From Microplitis mediator (lineage: Eukaryota > Arthropoda > Insecta > Hymenoptera > Braconidae), in NCBI RefSeq assembly GCF_029852145.1, contig NC_079969.1, positions 27,334,459-27,398,458 of the forward strand: 64,000 nt of DNA, in the 5' to 3' direction. A model generated the notes under the pieces. That model did no database searches. It had not been told where the DNA came from and saw nothing but the letters and a program-made list of their open reading frames with translations. Positions 1-11,924 of the stretch are shown one piece after another. How positions within the stretch are numbered: position 1 is the first letter of the stretch; the number at the start of each line of letters is the position of its first letter. The position numbers were made by a program, and so were the translations under genes.

Positions 1-109
1 ACCAAAGCTGAATTGTATGTGAAGAACTCGAAAATTCCTGACAATTCTTTGATGTCCTTACCGGCCACTGAGACCAGTCTCATTACCATGGCTGCACTTT
101 TCCAACAAG
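1..109 (+). CDS. IR75-like receptor, first visible exon
   Basis: Reads from base 1 as TKAELYVKNSKIPDNS and ends LITMAALFQQ plus one base, with donor GTAATT at 110. In IRs this is the segment between the first membrane helix and the pore/M2 region. It is truncated by the window edge. Phase 1 matches the next exon, restoring a Gly codon at the join. Confidence 0.75.
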
Positions 110-3100
110 GTAATTTTTTCAGTCGCAGTTAGATTTCTTGTGTATTCATGTACTCAACGCACGCGAAATTTCCCATTTACACTTTTAAATATTTTATACA
201 TCTAACATAAATGAGTACATGTAATACTCAACAGTGTTGGTACCACTCGCCTAAGGCTCGTGTCCCCAATCCGAACCCACACTCAACACAATACTTAGTT
301 CTATAACATATGTATAGAAATACTATTTAAATATCAAAGCGATTATTAGAGAAATCGTCACAGAAATCGAAATTCTTATGGAAAATTTCTGCAGCAATTT
401 CTCTAGACAAGAGTAAATTATAAATATTTTTCGACTATCGATCCCTTGGATGTCCAGGCATCACTTTGATAAAATTCAAACCCCATCTTCTAGTATTTTT
501 GATCAAGTATTCAAAAATTTGGGATTGAAATCAAACGAATTCTTGATAAATTTCTATCAAATTTTTTTTTCTTCATGAAATTACGTGTTGGTTATTAAAT
601 TAAAGCTGATCCTTTTTTGCTGCAAGAGCATTTTTCTATTTACTATTGTGATACTTTTTATTAAAAATAAAAAATAAAATTATGGTCGTTTAAAAAAATA
701 GGAATTGTATGAGCGACAATTTCTATTCCCGACGTTGGCAATTAAGTTTTGTTAATAACAAAAAAAAATAATCCAATTATGTTTTGTTTACGATAAAAAA
801 AGGAGCGAGTGATGGTCCGCGCATTATTTCTGGGCGCATTGCTTTCTTATCATTGTTCGTGTGGACTCTTCTTCTCTATCAATTCTACTCTGCCACAATT
901 GTTGGGTTTCTTTTGGCACCTCCAGCCCGCTGGATCACTACTTTGAAGAATTTAACAGACAGTAGTCTAAGCTGCGCTATGGAAGACATGCCATACTATA
1001 GAGATTTTTTCGCCGTAAGTGTATATAATTTATAACAATAAGAAAAATAATCTTCATCATAAATTATATATATCGTTAAAATAAATATTTGATTAAATAA
1101 TCAGACCACGGATTTGCCACTCTCGCTTGAGCTTCACGAGAAAAAAATAAAACCTACCAAGAAGTTGCCTCGGGGATCTTATTTTCAAGATCTCGACGGA
1201 ATGCGCAAAGTCCGGGATGAAGGATTAGCTTTTCATATTGATATTGCCAAAGCTTATAAAATAATCCAGGTATGAAGATTAAGTACATATGATTAAAGCA
1301 CTTCAGTATTGTTTAAAACTTCCATTAATTTTAAATATTATTCTTATTATTGTTGCAGGATACATTTACAGAAGATCAAATATGTGAACTTCAAGAAATA
1401 GATATACGTGAACCACGAAATGTATATGTTATAACTTCAAGGCGTTCTCCATTTAAAAAAATGACAACATATGCGTAATTTTTTTTCTCTGTGTTTAAAA
1501 TTTTGGAGTTAATTTGGAGTTCATTTATATTTTAAATATTTAAGGTACCCGCGGGTAATAAAGCCTAAGTGACAGAAATGATATTTAAAATAATCGCCTC
1601 TGCTAAAGGCTACTCTAGTAGAAGGGTCTTGCATAGAGATGTTACGACAAGTTTATAGAGTTCCAATACCACGTTCCCTGATCCTATATTTCATCATCCG
1701 TCATGCTGTCGTAGCGCAGAAGAAATTATAAAAAACAATCTAGTCTTCTGGCTCTTAAAAAGTATTGTTGCTAAATTTAAGTGATGATTTATCTCTAATA
1801 GCAATTTTATTAATGATCCTGAAGTTAGCAGACAATTAAAAATTTTATGATTTTATTTTGAACAAATAAATTTGAACAAAAAAAGAAAATGAAAAAATGC
1901 ACATGTAGAAAATTAAAAAGACTATAAGTGCAATTTTTTAAAATATTTTTTTTTTATTATTTATCGTCTTTTAAAAAATCCAAAAATTATTAAACGTCGG
2001 CTAACTTCAGTGTCATATTTTATTAAGTATAGTTTAACTATTCCAGTTTGTTTAACCCGTAGACCTTATTACCCTATCGTAGTAGATAATGATACATTCG
2101 ATTAATGATACATTTCGATAATTAAATGCAATATTTTTGATTCTATTCAAATCTCTTCCAATTTTTTAAATATAGTGAAACCTAAACTTACAATTAACTT
2201 TCTCAATAAGACGTTTGATAGATAAATTGAGAAAAATATAGATAGCCCGAACTGGGAATCGAACCCAGACCAATTCGGTATCGCGCCGAGTGCTCTACCA
2301 GTTGAGCTATCCGGCACTATACTATATCCCGTTCAATTTGATCTATAACTTATTGAGTCACACCGTCCATCGTACGGTAATACACCAATTTTTAAATATA
2401 GTGAAACCTAAACTTACAATTAACCTTCTCAATAAGACAATTTATAGCTAAATTGAGAAAAATATGGATAGCCCGAACTGGGAATCGAATCTAGACCTAG
2501 GCCTTATTACCCACCGGCACCTTATATCTCTGACTGATTCATAAATCAAATTTTCGATTAGAAATACACTCATTTATCGTCGTTAGAAATATTTTTAGCT
2601 GTATCATGACTAATTAATCCAACGGAAATTTACAGAAAGTTTCCACGCCCTAATTTCGTCACTTAAACTCGTGAAAAGCTATAGGTGTTTTTATATTTAC
2701 ACAAAAAAAATTAGATAGTTCATCATTGACCCCGGAAATTTAATTCACTTCTCAATTATAAAAAAATAAACTCAGTGCCCAAATTCATCGAGAATTCAAA
2801 GTCATCTTTATCCAGGAAATTATATTTTTTATGCGCTGAACATATATATCTATACTATCATTTATCTATGATATATGACCGAAAAAAGTCTACATACACG
2901 CAGCTGATTTGCTTTTTGATTAATCGGTCCATCGTCACCAGTTTTTTAAAAGGTCGTAACCCACATTTTGAAATTTTTTTATGCTGGAAATTAATCGCGG
3001 GAAATTTGACAGTATAATTAAACTACAAAACCAACCCTTCAAAATTTCGTCCCCTACATTAAATAATAATTAAAAAAAATAATAATTATAATCATAACTT

Positions 3101-3608
3101 GAAAATTAACTCATGTGCCAAATTTTCAGTGAATTGAATCTGTTCCAATATGAATTTAACTATCTCCCGAAACAGTTTAAACTTAAAACCACTCGATCAA
3201 AGACACTCCTCATTAACTCCGTAATTTGTTTTACACTCAATTACTGACTCAGTTATTAAAAAAAAACGATTTTATAATTTATCTAGGGTGAGAAAAATGA
3301 TCGAAACCGGACAAACTCATCGTCTCAAACAAAAGTGGCATTACAGAAAACCAATCTGCCCAGAAAGCCATAGTTCAAAACCGATGCCCGTTCTCATGAA
3401 AGAATTTTATCCAGCGCTGCTGTTTCTCTCAATAGGTTTCGCGTTATCGCTATTTATTTTCCTCGCAGAATTTATTTATCTCGCTAAATTTGATCGAGAT
3501 ATAAACGAAACAGACAATCAATCAATCACCGCAGCAGACCAAACAAAAGAACAAGAAATAAAAAGCGTCGATGATCACGACGAACCAGCGGAACACGTCA
3601 GCGCTTGA
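1..3608 (+). CDS. Ionotropic receptor, IR75-like, 3' part of gene (5 exons)
   Basis: Variant ionotropic glutamate receptor family: ligand-gated cation channels in sensory dendrites; IR75 members usually detect acids and amines with co-receptor IR8a (family knowledge). Exons 1-109, 803-1014, 1105-1269, 1359-1474 and 3287-3608 have GT/AG borders and compatible phases (1, 0, 0, 2), giving 308 codons including the TGA at 3606-3608. Visible: a pore-side helix in exon 2 (GRIAFLSLFVWTLLLYQFYS), the S2 ligand-binding half starting DFFATTD across exons 2-3, a last transmembrane helix in exon 5 (ALLFLSIGFALSLFIFLAEF), and a charged cytoplasmic tail. The N-terminal S1 half lies left of the window. The last intron (1475-3286) carries a composite transposon. 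Family is secure; the IR75 assignment is by motif resemblance only. Confidence 0.82.
110..802. other. IR75-like intron, no other feature seen
   Basis: AT-rich intron between GTAATT and an AG acceptor. No repeat shared with the rest of the window and no coding exon was recognised. Confidence 0.6.
803..1014 (+). CDS. IR75-like receptor exon: pore-side helix and start of S2
   Basis: Acceptor AG at 801-802, donor GTAAGT at 1015. Encodes ASDGPRIISGRIAF, a hydrophobic helix ending LLLYQFYSATIVGFLL, then PPARWITTLKNL and EDMPYYRDFFA. The pattern of helix, short loop, then a segment ending in FFA just before TTD is typical of the IR75 group. Confidence 0.82.
1105..1269 (+). CDS. IR75-like receptor exon: S2 ligand-binding lobe, part 1
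   Basis: Phase 0 on both sides; acceptor AG 1103-1104, donor GTATGA at 1270. Begins TTDLPLSLELHEKKI and ends DEGLAFHIDIAKAYKIIQ. The Thr-Thr-Asp after the splice is where IRs place S2 residues near the ligand site. Confidence 0.82.
1359..1474 (+). CDS. IR75-like receptor exon: S2 ligand-binding lobe, part 2
   Basis: Acceptor TTGCAG ends at 1358. Encodes DTFTEDQICELQEIDIRE through SPFKKMTTYA. A TAA in frame at 1476-1478 would end the protein early, but a GTAATT donor at 1475 lies just before it in phase 2 and joins the 3287 exon, which continues the family's expected C-terminal sequence. The spliced reading is preferred. Confidence 0.78.
1813..2016 (+). mobile_element. MITE-like element, GATCCTGAAGTTAGC family, copy 1
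   Basis: About 204 bp with imperfect inverted ends: ATGATCCTGAAGTTAGCAGA at the left and CGGCTAACTTCAGTGTCAT at the right. The interior holds the shared marker AAAATGCACATGTAGAAAAT. It sits inside the larger AAGGTACC element and interrupts sequence continuous in the other copy of that element. Six more copies occur in the window. Confidence 0.75.
2160..2497 (-). repeat. Duplicated block carrying tRNA-like sequence
   Basis: Two tandem copies, starting near 2160 and 2389, share TATAGTGAAACCTAAACTTA, a stretch ending AAATTGAGAAAAATAT, and the TAGCCCGAACTGGGAATCGA end of the tRNA-like sequence. The second copy stops after about 30 bases of it. The block is absent from the AAGGTACC copy at 52482, so it was inserted here. 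A tRNA-derived SINE is one explanation. Confidence 0.6.
2243..2316 (-). pseudogene. tRNA-like sequence, probably tRNA-derived pseudogene or SINE head
   Basis: Read on the minus strand it has A box TAGCTCAACTGG, a D arm GCTC/GAGC, a perfect 5-bp T arm CTGGG/CCCAG around TTCGATT with B box GGTTCGATTCC, and a partial acceptor stem. The anticodon arm is poor: four good pairs, and the loop CGCGATA lacks the U33 expected before an anticodon. The first acceptor pairs also fail, so I do not assign an amino acid. The internal Pol III promoter boxes look intact. Confidence 0.55.
3287..3608 (+). CDS. IR75-like receptor last exon: final membrane helix and tail
   Basis: Acceptor ATCTAG ends at 3286. The first base completes an Ala codon, followed by VRKMIETGQTHRLKQKWHYR and KPICPESHSS, the Cys-containing loop IRs carry before their last helix. 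The helix runs about 3412-3483. The tail is acidic and polar and ends EPAEHVSA with stop TGA. An AT-rich 3' flank follows. Confidence 0.82.
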
Positions 3609-4339
3609 AATTATTCAGTTAAAAAAAAAAAAAAATTATCTGATGTATCAATACCTCGATCATGACTTTTGTAGTAAAATGTTATCAAAAGCACAATTGT
3701 TGATTTATATACTGTATAATAATATATACCAGTCAGCTCATCTACAGTTCATTAAACTAAATCTATATGATCCATTTATATATAGGTATTGAAGACTCAA
3801 TAATTGAAAATAGATGTACGGCGAAAACAAAGGATTATCTTTTGAATTTCCATCCATTCAAAGGAGCACGTCAACTGTTGTATACATTCTCTCTGTATAT
3901 ATATGATATATATATTTATACATGGATACATAAATTATATTTACCGATTTACAAAGCACTTGTTATCGTTAGTAAACTCATTACAGGCCTATCTAAGCGT
4001 CTAATGCCGTAGAAAAATAAAGTAGGCATTGTGTTAAAAATAAAAAATTAACATAAAAGCTGATGGTTTTTTCTTTTTTCTAAATTATTTATAAAATATA
4101 TGAGAAAGCGCAACAATGAGCCATGACCTGATACTGCCGCTCGATAATCGATGCCGGCTTTTTTCTTTTTTATTTAAAAATAATAATCTGTCTTGATTAA
4201 TCTTAAAATTTACTGTGGAATATTAATTATTGCGAATATTTAATAGTTTTTGCTGAAGGCGGAGTGAGTTGATAATTATTTTTAGTCGAGGAAAAATAAG
4301 ACACCGGTTTGGAGAAAAAAATTCAGTTTGTATTTTTAA
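3609..4339. other. Intergenic, no gene seen
   Basis: AT-rich spacer after the receptor stop. Short open frames overlap without coding character. AATAAA at about 4015-4020 could be the receptor poly(A) signal, unproven. Confidence 0.45.
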
Positions 4340-4452
4340 GGCCAGGGTAAAATGGCCACTGAAAATTTTTAGGAATTGGATTTTTTTGTTCACTTGTGGA
4401 ATTTTTCTGAATTTATGTAAAAAATAGGGATGGCTATTTTACCCCATGACCA
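4340..4452. mobile_element. Short hairpin element with GGGTAAAATGGCC ends
   Basis: Left end GGCCAGGGTAAAATGGCCA and right end GATGGCTATTTTACCCCATG are inverted copies about 110 bp apart. The pattern fits a tiny MITE. Only one copy of this exact form was seen. Confidence 0.5.
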
Positions 4453-4487
4453 TTTTCTCCCGCTTATATTATTCAGATCTAAATTAT

Positions 4488-5420
<933 letters not shown>

Positions 5421-7322
5421 TTGTAATAGAAAAATAAATAATTAAAAAAAATTAAAGTAGACTCCCATTTAATCCCACAGTCCTTTGAATGTTTAAATTT
5501 TTCCCGCAAAAAATTTAAATATTTGAATGAAAAATAATTGAATTGAATGAAATTAAAATATATATTTCCTTAAATTTGAATATTTATTGCATACAATTAC
5601 ACGGATGAGTAATTACTGGGATAGTTGGTAAGAACATTATCATCTTTAAATAATTCTGAATAGAGCTGTCTTAAAAAGAGTAGCTCATGCGACTGCACCT
5701 GATTCTGCTTTTCTCTTTTCACTTCTTTGCTGTTCCCTTATAATTTATTTACCGACGCTGAACAGCTTCAATCACTGTCCTACCCCTTCGAAAATTTATC
5801 TTAACGATTGAGTGCTCGCACTTAAACTCCAAATTACTTAACATAAATTTACTCATACTATTGATTTATTTTTTTTATCAGTAAATATTTCAGTCATTTT
5901 CTCTCAATAATTAAATTATTTACTGGGCTCTTAGTCTGGTTTTCTCTTTCTTGGATTGAGTAATTCTCAGATAATTGAATCCCGCGGGGTTTAAACAAAA
6001 AATAAATTAAACCCAACTATATATATATTTATGCTGGGAGTTGTTAAAAGAGTCACGTATTTTTGATGTAGTGGTTGAGAAACATACGAATGATGTCGGT
6101 GGAGGGTAAAAAGAGCAGCGGCAAGAGATGAACGTGAGAGAGATGCTTATGACAGTGCATTCAAAGTCACAGTAGAACTAAAGACCCAGTACAATAGACT
6201 TATTGATGTTTCGAGTGCAACATGTCGTCTCTAATGCTTCTCTATTGATACATTGATGCTTCAAAGTATTACTACCAGTAGCTATACTCCGTTCTCTCAA
6301 AAAACAACAGCCGAAATAATGAGAAAAAGGAAAAAAAAATAAATGAGTGAAATGTTGTTTTGAACGCTGGTTTCCCGCTCCGGGCGGTTTTCAAAAGAAT
6401 CACACGGCTCGTAATTTTCCCGGCTATTTTTTATTGTTAACTGAAATAACCAAAGTTCTATACTTCCACGGGTGAAAATACCGCGGAAAATTTTTAGCTG
6501 TTAAAAAGTATCCGCGTGAAAGCCGATCAAACAAATTTAAATTTCGCGGTCAATAAATATTAAACTTTTGTTTGATAATTTTATTTACTAGACGGTAAAA
6601 AAATTTCAAAAACTATTTAAACTTTTAATTATTATGTCAAAAATTTGTTTACTGATATTTCAGTCACTGAATTGATGTAGGGGAGAAAAACTGTTTATTT
6701 GTGTCATGGATACATAAACGTTTTTTTTTTGACAAACTAATCGAAAACAGATGTCCCTGAGGATAAGAGTAATTACCCATGACTGAGCTTATTACCGTTG
6801 ATTTACATCGAGGGTCGAGGGTCAAAAAGTAACTAGGGTGTAAACTATACAAGTGTTTATTTTTTTTAACGTTAATTATGTAAACTTGCAAAGTAAGATA
6901 ATGAAAAAAAGAAAAAAAAAATAGGTAAATAAAAATGAGCTAAGTAACAGGTAGAGATTTTTAGTGTCATGAAATAGGGTGAGTTTGAATTGTGTAACGA
7001 GGTAGAAATCGAAGGGTAGAATACAGAGTGGGGGTACAATGAAGGGGTGAGGGAGAGTAAGAGAGAGAGAGAGGAAAAGAATAGATTTAAAGAGTGAAAT
7101 TGTTTCGTAGTGTTAATCGACGCTCAACCGCGCAAAGACAAGAAAATTCTCAACTACTCTGTGGTTAAAAGCAAGCTCTGTTGAAGAGAGAAAGAAAAGC
7201 TACATCCCCTTCGATCAATACAACCGAGTCCGTGACGCGGAGATGACGTAGTTGGAGCACTGGTGTACGATATATTTGTGCCACGCGTGGGTATGTTAAG
7301 AGAATAATATATATGAACATAT
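5421..7322. other. Intergenic, no gene seen
   Basis: AT-rich spacer. A GA-rich stretch lies at about 7030-7080. No recognisable exon or RNA gene and no long repeat shared with other parts of the window. Confidence 0.5.
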
Positions 7323-8787
7323 ACGGAGAGAAATTTATGGTAACAATTATGGAAATGGTTCCCATATCGTATGGTTACAGGTTTTTTTTTGAATATCTAT
7401 TATAGAAATTGCCCCATAGTGCTTATGGTAACCATTTCAACACGATATCGAAGTAGTTCTTCTAAAATTATGGTAATAATTACTGTGTCATTATGGTAAT
7501 TGTTACCATACTATTATGGTAACCGTAATCGTATTCTATGATAGTCATTACCATAATATCATAGTAATGGTTACCATAATTACCATAATATCTGGTAACA
7601 AATACCATAACATTTAGAAATTTCTCATATTATGGGAATCATTACCATAATATACGGTAACGATTACCATAACATGTAGAAATTACTCATATTATGGGAA
7701 TGGTTACTGTAATGTATGGGGTTTATTTCCATACGCACCTAGGAACGGTTCCAATGTGGACATAGGGTTTATATGACTATGGAAACTATTCCCATGAGTA
7801 TGGTAATCATTACCATACGGTATAAGAATTATCACCATAATTATAAGAATCGTTTCCATAGTCATGGAAATTTTTCCCACAAATTCTGGCTGTATATTCC
7901 GTAAGTTCCAGTAATTGTTACCATAACGTTATGTTGCAATTTCTCAGACGTACACGCAGAGAATTTTACGGTATTTTTTGCAAAAAAAATTTATAGAAAA
8001 ATTACTATAGTCATAGTAACATGAGGACAGTATGGAATTATTGTAAAAATTACCGATACTGTAGAAATTTTTAAAATACATCGAACAGAATCTACAAGGT
8101 GCATTGTAATTTTTACAAAGCAACAGATAAAATTTATACTAACTGCATAGTAAAATTTATTAGGTTAAATCACAATATTTAGTATGCAGTTGGTATAAAT
8201 TTAATCTATTGCTTTGTCAAAATTACAATCCACCTTGTAAATTCTGCTCGATGTATTTTAAAAATTTCTACAGTATCGGTAATTTTTACAATAATTCTAT
8301 ACTGTCCTCATGTTACTATGACATAGTAATTTTTATATAAATTTTTGATGCAAAAAATACCTTAAAATTCTCTGCGTGCAATATCTGGTAACAAATACCA
8401 TAATATTTAGAAATTCCTCATATTATGGGAACCATTACCATAAAATACGGTAACGATTACCATAACATGAAGAAATTACTCATATTATGGGAATAGTTAC
8501 TGTAAAGAATGGGGTTTATTCCCATACTCACTTAGGAACGGTTCCAATGTGGACATAGGGTTTATGTCTGTATGACTATGGGAACTATTCCCATGAGTAC
8601 GGTAATCATTACCATACGGTATAAGAATTATCACCATAATTATAAGAATCGTTTTCATAGTCATGGAAATTTTTCCCAGAAATTCCGGCTGTATATTCCA
8701 TAAGTCCCAGTAATTGTTACCATAACGTTATGTTGCAATTTCTCAGACGTACTAGAAATGGTTACCATAATTTTTATTCCATGTAGA
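7323..8787. mobile_element. Large GGTAAC/GTTACC hairpin element, internally duplicated
   Basis: Starts ACGGAGAGAAATTTATGGTA, the same end as the compact element at 48477-48836, and is filled with ATGGTAA/TTACCAT words on both strands. Blocks of about 365 bp at 7587-7950 and 8380-8752 are direct copies; between them sits a separate hairpin (7952-8380). The right end is degenerate. Confidence 0.65.
7952..8380. mobile_element. Hairpin element nested in the GGTAAC element
   Basis: Ends ACACGCAGAGAATTTTACGG and CCTTAAAATTCTCTGCGTGC are inverted copies. The arms stay complementary for nearly the whole 430 bp (TTACTATAGTCATAGTAACA, ATGAGGACAGTATGGAATTA and ACAGATAAAATTTATACTAA each recur inverted), so the transcript could fold into one long hairpin. 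Confidence 0.7.
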
Positions 8788-11192
8788 TGTAGATCTACGG
8801 TCATGTACACGCCGTATATATTTGTCTGTTTGTTTATGTATGCGGAAGGTAGAGAAATAAAGAAAAGTTGTGAGATCGGGCAGCAGGTAAGTAGTAAGTT
8901 GGCTGCGATTAACGCGCTTGGATTAAATACATGTCGCTCTGGTAATATAGCTACTGAAAACTACTGATTTAAAAGTTTTACTTGCTCTTTATTTATGGCC
9001 GTATACCCGAGCTTTGTAAAGCTTAATTCACTAATGTTTTACATTCGTATTTTTTTTATTTGTTTTCAGAAAAACCGTTGGACGGAATGGGAAAAAAGTA
9101 ATAAACAAAATTTAAAAAATGTATACGGGTTGAAAAGCTTTTTCAAGGCTTTGGAAAAATATATTTTTATTACTATTCCATTCGGATGAGTCGGTGACAA
9201 ATGCAAGTAATTAAGATTTGTCGTTTAAATTTATGTATTTTTTATTTTTGTAAAATAAAATTTATATTTACAAATTTTATGATCCTGAGGTTGACAGACA
9301 GTCAGCAGTTTTCGGATTTTTTTTTCAAGTCAATTACAAAAAAAAAAAAAAAAAAATATGCACATGTAGAAAATTAAAAAAACTACAGGTGCATTTTTTC
9401 AAAATATTTTTTTTTTTGTAATTTGTCGTTTTTATAAAAATCTAAACATTATCAGACCTCGGCTGACTCCAGTATCATGAAATTTTGTACAGAAGAAAAA
9501 AATCAAAAGTTGCGCGTGTGGATTTTTCGAGCGACCATTTGCATTAATATGTAAATATAAACGCGCGGGTCTTTTGAAGTGACGTGAGGAAATAACGCAG
9601 TTATGATAATCAAATTATTTTTGTTTACTTTTGGCTGACACCGTAGATCAATTTTCAGTTATTTTTCAATTTTTGCTTTATTTATTTTCAGAGTCTTATC
9701 GTGAGTGGAAACAGATCCTGATTTGTGGACTTTTTTATCTGTTTGCGTCGCACTGAAAACATTACATTTTTTTTTTTTTTTTAAATCAATACCAAATATT
9801 CTTGTTTGTTTATTAATTAAACAAAACTGTACTTATGTTAAGTAGACTTGGATGTAAAATAAAAAATTATGTTTTGAATTGAAAATTTAAATTAAATTGT
9901 TTTAAATAATCCCATTAATTACGTAATTAATATTCAGTAACGACTAAGCAAATTAATTACAGAAAGGGTAAAAAAATTAAATAAAAAATTTTTATTTCTA
10001 CGGTAATATTTACAAGTGAGCAAGGAATCGATATTAGGTAAGTTTTTAAATCGACAGCAGTGATAGTCAATGGAAAAAGTTTATTTTTCAGATAACAATA
10101 AAAATTTTAAACATTTTATTAATAAAAAAAAAAAAAAATCCAGAGTTCAAATCAGGATATGAGCAAAAAATAATTCCGACTCCTGGTGTCAAGGGGACTG
10201 TTTTTTAATGGCTTTACTCAACATTTAATTTTTTTTTTTTTTCAACGACACGAGAACCCTTTAGAGAACTCGGCATACGCAGTTAGCTTTTAAAAAATAT
10301 TATTAATTTGACTCCAAGCCGGTTGCCGTAAAAATAAAACAAGAAAAATCATCCAGCACAAAAGACTATTTTTATTTTCGTCAGCAAATTATTCCCTGGG
10401 CTCAGGATATTTTTATTAAAAATAAACAAAAATTAAGCTTTAAGTTTTACACAAATTCTCAACCCTTATCCTAATATTTAAAAATAAAAAACAAATAGAC
10501 TACAAAGCTTCTCGTCAAACATTTGAGGAACATTCAGCTGGCTCAGCAGTTTATGTCAGTTTACTCAGCCCACCCTCACCCCGGCTTATTCCGACACTTG
10601 CACTTCTCTAAGACGTTAAAAAATTTTCCAAGTCCACTCTAATATGAAATTGAAATAATTTTATCAACATAAACACCCAGTCTCTATTTTCTCCTTGGAA
10701 AGTTGCTCGTCTCTATCACGTCTTTTAAATTCCTGAGCATCCGTAAGCTGAAACCAGTGGCGTTATATATTGACGGTTGGCAAACTCCGCAGACATCATC
10801 CATCTACACCCCCAAAGTTTCTATTAAACTATCTTACAGTTTATCTTTCATCCCTCCACCCACTATTACTATTAGTATTATTTACTCGCATCCACCCCCT
10901 CTCTCGTCCCCATTATTTCCCTCTGCATCAAAAAAAAATTTTCCGCGTAATTTTTATCGTCATTTAATTTGAATAAATTATTAAAAGAATACATAATAGC
11001 CGGAGAGACTTATCAAAGTACAAAAGACACTGAAAGAATAGAGATACAAAGATACTCAAATACAAAGAGCCAGAAGATGTTTGAAGAGTACATCGACCCA
11101 ACAACTTTTTATAATTTTTTTATGGACCCAAGAGTCCAGTAACTTGTTCATATTTTTTTGCAGTATTGTTTTATGCTTTACATTCATGTAAG
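8788..11192. other. Intergenic spacer, no gene seen apart from one repeat copy
   Basis: AT-rich sequence with several poly-T and poly-A runs. The only identified element is the GATCCTGAAG-type copy at 9279-9479. Short open frames at about 8758-9189 and 10703-10972 have no recognisable protein character. Confidence 0.5.
9279..9479 (+). mobile_element. MITE-like element, GATCCTGAAGTTAGC family, copy 2
   Basis: Starts ATGATCCTGAGGTTGACAGA and ends GGCTGACTCCAGTATCAT, with the shared interior TGCACATGTAGAAAATTAAA. It is more diverged than the other copies. Confidence 0.68.
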
Positions 11193-11924
11193 TAGGGGAG
11201 GGTGGGGCAGAGCGGCCCCCCTGCCAATTATTACTTTTTGTGGCTTTCAACCATAAGATCACTTTACTTTTGTCCTATTTCGAACAAATTTATGGACATT
11301 ATGCCAAAATTCTGAAAAAAAAAATTTTTTGGGGGGCAGAGCCCCCCTCCAAAAAATGATAAAAATTTTTTTTTTTCGTTTTTTTTTTTTTAAATTGTTT
11401 TCATCATTAAGAATGTATTTCTTTCTCTTGACAGCTATTTTTGGTTTTACATTACTCGAAAAAAATTTTTTAAGGTGTAATAAATCGTTCACTCTCGATT
11501 ACTTTAATTACTAATTGTTATTTAATAAAAAAAAAAAAATTCTATAGTTTTACTTTATTTCAAAAATTTATCAACTAAAAAAAAAAAATTTTTTTTTTAT
11601 ATATTTTTAGTGACCAAATTTGCCTCTTATATAGAGAAACGGCCGAAAAATATGAAAAAATAATTTTTTCGGAAGTTTCGGCTGGTCCATTTTGCCCCAG
11701 GTGTTATGCGTAGGGCTAGAAATGTGGAATTATACTAATTTTTTTTAAATTTGACAATAAAAACATGAAAAAATCACTTTTTCAAAATTTTGGGCTTGTC
11801 CATTTTGCCCCAAATGTCATGCGTAGGGGTAAAAATGCGCAAACACCGGATTTATAGTAATTAGTCAAAAAAAAAAATTTTTTTGATCAAAATTTCAGGG
11901 GGCCGTTCTGCCCCACCCCCTCTA
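11193..11924. mobile_element. Inverted-repeat element with GGTGGGGCAGAGCGG ends
   Basis: Left end TAGGGGAGGGTGGGGCAGAG plus CGGCCCCCCTG mirrors the right end CAGGGGGCCGTTCTGCCCCA plus CCCCCTCTA. About 730 bp of poly-A/T-rich interior with further GGGGCAGA and TTTTGCCCC words and no intact protein. Fits a non-autonomous DNA transposon. Confidence 0.65.

Larger units (their letters stand above)
1541..2524 (-). mobile_element. Composite inverted-repeat DNA element (AAGGTACC family) with two insertions
   Basis: Ends are inverted copies: TAAGGTACCCGCGGGTAATA at the left and the complement of TAAGGTGCCGGTGGGTAATA at the right. It is colinear in opposite orientation with 52482-53346: both hold the segment around GCCTCTGCTAAAGGCTACTC and the segment around GTTTAACCCGTAGACC. 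This copy is interrupted at 1813-2016 by a GATCCTGAAGTTAGC element, and at about 2160-2497 by a duplicated block holding a tRNA-like sequence. No transposase is visible; probably non-autonomous. Confidence 0.72.

Noticed and set aside
1476..1478. TAA as the end of the ionotropic receptor
   Set aside because: A donor one base earlier joins in phase to 3287, where the expected C-terminal helix is encoded.
2243..2316. Functional tRNA gene
   Set aside because: Good A and B boxes, but poor acceptor end pairing and a loop without U33; treated as tRNA-like.
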